From Verrucomicrobiota bacterium (GTDB lineage: Bacteria; Verrucomicrobiota; Verrucomicrobiia; Verrucomicrobiales; Akkermansiaceae), in assembly GCA_026397725.1 (NCBI GenBank), contig JAPLUI010000492.1, forward strand, positions 1 to 42,521: a DNA stretch of 42,521 bases. The letters run 5' to 3'. A program made the translations under genes and the position numbers. Shown one piece after another: positions 38,805-42,521 of the stretch (within the stretch, counting starts at the first letter, position 1; every line of letters begins with the position of its first letter). A model generated the notes under the pieces. It saw only the letters and a list, made by a program, of their open reading frames with translations. It did no database searches and was not told where the DNA came from.

Positions 38805-38982
38805 TTTCCTCCCGGCCGCCTATGGCTGGTGGGAGTCTGTCAGTGCTGGGCATCAGTATCGGCTATGCGCTCGGGTTTACCCGCGGCATTGCGGTGAGGT
38901 CTTGCCACGCTCGGTCACGCCGGGTTCTGGTGCTGGAAAGACACCGCGCAAGAGGCCTTCCATGGGGTTGAAATCACTGGGC

Positions 38983-39627
38983 TCATGCCGGTCGGCAACG
39001 GCGATTTCTGTAACAGAGAGCGATTGCTGCGGCGATTGGCACCCAGGACACGGGACTTGGCTCCGGAATGGGTCGCACGAGATAGTGGCTATACCAGGGG
39101 TGCGATTGGTCATCGGCGGTTTGGGCGAAGACAGTGAAACTGCTCTGGATTGGACGGGCAAGGCCGGGCATCCCGGCAACCCCGCCGGTGCCGGAGAATT
39201 GCCACACCTCATGATTGCCGGTAGCCAGCACCTCGGCTACGAAGGCATTGGCTCCGTCAGATCGGCCTGGTGCATCGCTGAGGGTAGAGCCCATGAGGGA
39301 CGACAAGAGTGCTCCTCCCGCCACATTGGCGAGCGAACCCTTGAACGATGGGATCTCCACGATGCCCGCATGCGTGAATAGCTCGATTACCCGAGCAGTG
39401 CTCGCATGGGAAAACCCGATGAAACGCGGATCACCGAGGATCATTGCTTCGGCCTCGTCGTAGCTGTGATCGAGCATGACCGAAAAATCAAGCCACTGCA
39501 GGTCAGTTGCGGTGTCCAGCGTGACGAGACCATCGCCACGCTCCTGCCAATCCAAGCTGACCAGCGCTCCGAAGCATGGGCTTGGAAGGCATGTGATCAA
39601 CACCAGTAGTTTAAGGGCGGCTGACAT
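38983..39627 (-). CDS. PEP-CTERM sorted exported protein
   Basis: 214 residues. A signal peptide (MSAALKLLVLITCLPSPCFG) is followed by a domain beginning LVSLDWQERGDGLVTLDTAT and DLQWLDFSVML, a pattern seen in exported proteins of the PEP-CTERM group. The C-terminus has the sorting signal PIPEPS, a hydrophobic helix (WVPIAAAIALCY) and basic RNRRCR. Such tails are processed by an exosortase linked to extracellular polysaccharide; the enzyme is not in the window. The protein's own function is unknown. It stands alone on the minus strand. Confidence 0.87.
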   Translation of the reverse strand: MSAALKLLVLITCLPSPCFGALVSLDWQERGDGLVTLDTATDLQWLDFSVMLDHSYDEAEAMILGDPRFIGFSHASTARVIELFTHAGIVEIPSFKGSLANVAGGALLSSLMGSTLSDAPGRSDGANAFVAEVLATGNHEVWQFSGTGGVAGMPGLARPIQSSFTVFAQTADDQSHPWYSHYLVRPIPEPSPVSWVPIAAAIALCYRNRRCRPA

Positions 39628-39690
39628 TATCTTTGGCTACGTTGATGGCTCTCGGGGCGGAAAGCGGTGACGGGTCACCGCAGTCCAAAG

Positions 39691-41052
39691 TCAGAACTCG
39701 CAATTTCCCGGGGTTCTGGCGAACGGGATCACGTCGCGGATGTTGGCCATGCCGGTGACGAACATGAGCATGCGCTCGAAGCCCATCCCGAAGCCGGCGT
39801 GCGGGACGCTGCCGTATTTCCGCAAGTCCGCGTACCAGGCATAGGCTTCCGGGTTGATGCCGTGCTTGGCGAAGTTGTCTAGCAATACATTCAGCCGTTC
39901 CTCGCGCTGGCTGCCGCCGACGATCTCGCCGATGCCGGGGACCAGCAGATCCATCGCGGTGACGGTTTGGTCGTCGTCGTTGAGGCGCATGTAGAACGGT
40001 TTGATTTCCTTCGGGTAGTTGAAGACGGTGACCGGTTTCTTGCAGTGTTCCTCGGTGAGCCAGCGCTCGTGCTCGGATTGCAGGTTGAGGCCGTACTCCA
40101 CCGGATACTCGAAGGATTTGCCGCTGGCCTTGAGCAAGTCCACGGCTGCGGTGTAGGCAATCCGCTCGAACGGCCGGCTTGCCACAAACTCCAGGCGCTC
40201 GCGCAGACCCTTGTCCACGAATTTCTCGAAGATCGCCAGATCGCCCGCGTTGTTTTCGAGAGCTTCCCTGACCAGGTATTTCACCAGCGACTCGGCCAGT
40301 TCCATGTCGCCGGCGAGGTCGCAGAACGCGACTTCCGGTTCGATCATCCAGAACTCCGCGGCATGGCGCGAGGTGTTGGAATTCTCCGCGCGGAAAGTGG
40401 GGCCGAAGGTATAGATGTTGGACAGGGCGCAGGCGAAGGTTTCCCCTTCGAGCTGGCCGCTTACGGTTAGATAGGCGCGTTTGCCGAAGAAGTCCTCGGT
40501 GTCATTGGCCATCTGGTCGTCCGGCAGGGTGGTCACGCGGAACATCTCGCCGGCCCCCTCGCAATCGCTGGCGGTGATGATCGGGGTGTGGACGCAGATG
40601 AAATCCCGCTCTTGGAAAAACCGGTGGACTGCGTATGCCAGCCGGCTGCGCATCCGGAACACCGCGCCGTAGAGGTTGGTGCGGGGCCGCAGATGGGCGA
40701 TGGAGCGCAGGAATTCCGTGCTGTGGCCCTTTTTCTGCAACGGATAGTCCTCCGGCACCTCGCCTAACAAATTCAGCGAGGCGGCCTGCATTTCCCAGCG
40801 CTGGCCGGCAGCGGGGGAGGGGATGAGTTTGCCGCGCACCTCCACCGAGGCCCCGGTGTTCATTTTGGTGATCGCCTCGTAGCCGGGAATTCCGGCGTCG
40901 GCGACGATCTGGAGGTTGCCGAGGCAAGTGCCGTCGTTGAGTTCGATGAAGGAAAACGCCTTGGAATCCCGGCGGGTCCGGATCCAGCCGGCCACCTGGA
41001 GTTCATCGCAGGGTTCGTCGCGTTGCAGGACATGCTTGATGAGAGAGCGCAT
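39691..41052 (-). CDS. asnS: Asparaginyl-tRNA synthetase
   Basis: 453 residues. An N-terminal OB-fold anticodon-binding domain (VAGWIRTRRDSKAFSFIELN) precedes a class II core: VHTPIITASDCEGAGEMF, the Asn-type LTVSGQLEGETFACALSNIY, motif 2 FRAENSNTSRHAAEFWMIEP, and motif 3 GFGMGFERMLMFVTG. The wide gap in the middle (EFWMIEPEVAF) and absence of the AspRS insertion point to AsnS rather than AspRS. The length is normal. ATG 41052 is chosen (MRSLIKHVLQ); an in-frame start 24 codons upstream has no conserved sequence. It is the strongest housekeeping anchor at this end of the window. Confidence 0.95.
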   Translation of the reverse strand: MRSLIKHVLQRDEPCDELQVAGWIRTRRDSKAFSFIELNDGTCLGNLQIVADAGIPGYEAITKMNTGASVEVRGKLIPSPAAGQRWEMQAASLNLLGEVPEDYPLQKKGHSTEFLRSIAHLRPRTNLYGAVFRMRSRLAYAVHRFFQERDFICVHTPIITASDCEGAGEMFRVTTLPDDQMANDTEDFFGKRAYLTVSGQLEGETFACALSNIYTFGPTFRAENSNTSRHAAEFWMIEPEVAFCDLAGDMELAESLVKYLVREALENNAGDLAIFEKFVDKGLRERLEFVASRPFERIAYTAAVDLLKASGKSFEYPVEYGLNLQSEHERWLTEEHCKKPVTVFNYPKEIKPFYMRLNDDDQTVTAMDLLVPGIGEIVGGSQREERLNVLLDNFAKHGINPEAYAWYADLRKYGSVPHAGFGMGFERMLMFVTGMANIRDVIPFARTPGNCEF

Positions 41053-41189
41053 GGCGGCGAGTAGAACCAATCCGCCACCGTTTGTCAAAGCGCACCGCGC
41101 AAAAATCGCAGATCTGCCCGGCACCGGGCTTGTCGGCTGGCGATCCGATGGATGCCACCGCTCGCGGCAGGGGGCCGCGTGCCACGGTC

Positions 41190-42029
41190 CTACTTGGGAG
41201 ACCAGAGGTCGGCGGGGCGGAGGTCGATGAGTTCGATGGCGTCGAACCAGCGGGCAAGATCCTTGGCCTTGTCGTCGAAGTTGTTAGAGCCGAAGCTGAA
41301 TTTGGCACCCATGCTTTTGGCGAGTTTGAGGAAGGCGGGCCTGGGAAAGTCCGAACCGGCCTGGATTTCAAGGGCGATGCCTTTCCCGACGGCTTTGGCG
41401 ATGACCTGGCGCATGCGGACCTCGGTCCAGAGCTGGTCGTAGAGGTGGGCGATGCAGGGCGGCAGATAGGTGGGGTTGGCTAGAATCGAGATGGGTTCGT
41501 CGAGGATGCGCAGGTGGTGGGCGAGGTACTCCAACATCCAGGCCGCAGGGTCGTCGATGGTGACCTCGGGGAGCCACAGGCGGCGCGGCTTGCCCTCGGC
41601 GGTGAGGCCCAGGATCATGGTGTCGGCGAGGATGAAGTCGAGGCGTTGGCGGAGGGCCGGATCGAGCTGGGTGAACCAATCGCGGTCGTTGACCTGGATG
41701 CCGACGGGCACTCGCTGGCCGGTGGGGAGGGGCTGCGCCTGGGCGTCGATGAAGGCCTTGAGCTTGGCGTTGTCGGCGAGCGGCCACTCGCGGCCGAAGT
41801 TTTCCAGCACCGCGCTCCGGATGCCGCTCTGTTCCTGCCGGAGGACGGCTTTTTCGAGGGTCATGCCGCCACGGAGGTGGATGTGATAGTCGGTGAGCGT
41901 GAGGCCCCTGACGCGGGCCTTGGCGAGTGACTGCGTGAAGGTGTCGGTTTGCGGATAGAGGAACGGCTGCTCGGCGGCCTGCACGGGAACGAGGGCAAGG
42001 CCAACGAGGAGGAGGGTCGGGAGGCGCAT
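41190..42029 (-). CDS. Exported PHP-superfamily metal-dependent hydrolase
   Basis: 279 residues with a Sec signal peptide (MRLPTLLLVGLALVPVQA). The mature part begins a PHP-like barrel: LTDYHIHLRGGM (His49, His51, the first metal ligands), then VLENFGREWPL, FILADTMILGL, LANPTYLPPC and ALEIQAGSDFPRPAFLKLAK, ending GAKFSFGSNNFDDKAKDLAR. The layout fits histidinol-phosphatase-like phosphoesterases; export suggests an extracellular or periplasmic substrate. The start at 42029 is chosen because the longer frame (to 42230) would bury the signal peptide. No partner gene is evident; asnS follows after 137 bp. Confidence 0.82.
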   Translation of the reverse strand: MRLPTLLLVGLALVPVQAAEQPFLYPQTDTFTQSLAKARVRGLTLTDYHIHLRGGMTLEKAVLRQEQSGIRSAVLENFGREWPLADNAKLKAFIDAQAQPLPTGQRVPVGIQVNDRDWFTQLDPALRQRLDFILADTMILGLTAEGKPRRLWLPEVTIDDPAAWMLEYLAHHLRILDEPISILANPTYLPPCIAHLYDQLWTEVRMRQVIAKAVGKGIALEIQAGSDFPRPAFLKLAKSMGAKFSFGSNNFDDKAKDLARWFDAIELIDLRPADLWSPK

Positions 42030-42129
42030 GAACGGGGAGGGTCGCAGGTTGAGGTGGGGTTGCGGATTGTGGGGCGGTGCCGGTGCCAGTGTGGGACTGG
42101 TTGCGGAGCTTGTGCAAGCGGAATGCCCT

Positions 42130-42157
42130 AGAAATAACAGGAGACTCCTATTGTCAA
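42130..42157 (-). promoter_or_regulatory. Candidate promoter with a palindrome between -35 and -10
   Basis: On the minus strand, TTGACA (42157-42152) is followed by AGGAGTCTCCT (an 11-bp perfect palindrome at 42149-42139) and an AT-rich TTATTTC -10 candidate. It would give a ~100-nt leader to the PHP gene. The palindrome in the spacer could be an operator. 42158-42411 shows nothing I can name. Confidence 0.3.
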
Positions 42158-42411
42158 AACATGTCTTGACGTGTGTCTTGACGGGTTGCGGTCGGCGCTC
42201 TGCGGCTTGCTTGCGGCTTGTTCGGATCAAATCTTCCTGCCCATCGTCTTCCTGCCAAGAAATCTTCCACCGGATGAATTCAGCCCCGGCGGCCGTGGTG
42301 GAGCTGTTGACCGGAGGCCTTGGAACGATCAGAACCTGAAGGTGGAGCAGAGGCTGCCGCTGTGATGGCCACAGCCTGCTGCGGCATGGGGCATGCGCGT
42401 CAAGTTAAGGG

Positions 42412-42521
42412 AAAGGTGATCCCTGTTACCGACAGTGACCCGCAACAGCAGTCCCTGATTGGACATCCTGAGGTCCGATCGGACCTCAGGATGTCCAGTT
42501 GGGGTGGAGATTGTGACGAGG
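42412..42521 (-). repeat. 110-bp repeat, inverted partner of 1006-1115
   Basis: The reverse complement of this end of the window matches 1006-1115 with a few differences. The palindromic core at 42459-42498 is near perfect and differs from the other copy by paired, structure-preserving changes. The repeat may extend past the window end. Confidence 0.85.

Noticed and set aside
38877..39381. Overlapping frames on both strands around the PEP-CTERM gene
   Set aside because: The minus-strand gene has a signal peptide and sorting tail; the others are out-of-frame shadows.

Overview
The window is GC-rich, gene-dense bacterial chromosome. The best guess is Verrucomicrobiota or a close PVC relative. 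That is an inference from a PEP-CTERM sorting tail, a four-helix-bundle 'suffix' protein, in-frame Ser-Asp-x repeat tracts, many palindromic intergenic repeats and weak use of Shine-Dalgarno sites. There is no rRNA or tRNA gene to confirm it.

Layout. 1-2.2 kb: decayed genes (epimerase fragment, frameshifted HTH antitoxin, endonuclease-like fragment) and an intact PIN toxin module. 2.6-6.1 kb: housekeeping block of small lipoprotein, D-Ala-D-Ala carboxypeptidase lipoprotein, bioF and ftsY. 6.1-6.4 kb: three copies of an ~81-bp palindromic element. 6.5-29.2 kb: a signalling island. It holds a polytopic sensor without kinase domain, a CheB-CheR-PAS fusion, a four-helix-suffix protein, an AAA/DUF4143 ATPase, a 2403-residue PAS/GAF/CHASE histidine kinase, and two paralogous sensor kinases separated by dense repeats and a deleted AAA/DUF4143 gene. 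No receiver domain or response regulator is encoded, so the output partners must lie elsewhere. 29.6-31.3 kb: a lipase-like lipoprotein. 31.3-38.8 kb: accessory DNA with three fragments of the uvrC 3' end, a ~0.9-1.2 kb direct duplication, two minus-strand clusters of less common genes (DUF6794/TPR lipoprotein, small exported proteins), and a run of toxin-antitoxin modules, several broken. 39-42 kb: PEP-CTERM protein, asnS and an exported PHP-type hydrolase, all on the minus strand. A 110-bp repeat lies near both ends of the window in inverted orientation.

How it fits together. The sensor at 6511 overlaps the CheB-CheR fusion, which overlaps the four-helix gene, so these three are probably one operon. 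The sensor shares its periplasmic domain with the kinases at 22483 and 26188. The three kinases share nearly the same HisKA/HATPase core, and each ends at the ATG of the same 43-bp intergenic repeat, as expected for recent duplication through flanking repeats.

The most interesting signals are these. (1) A 9-bp repeat reads Ser-Asp-x on either strand and sits at ends or junctions of bioF, the CheB-CheR fusion, the four-helix gene and the giant kinase; in the kinase it joins what look like two formerly separate genes. (2) A cassette boundary is duplicated around the four-helix gene. (3) Sigma70-like promoters stand 5-9 nt from the start codons of toxin-antitoxin-type genes, suggesting leaderless mRNAs. 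(4) uvrC 3'-end fragments occur three times, one of them truncating a vapC. Family names come from reading the translations; no database search was run.
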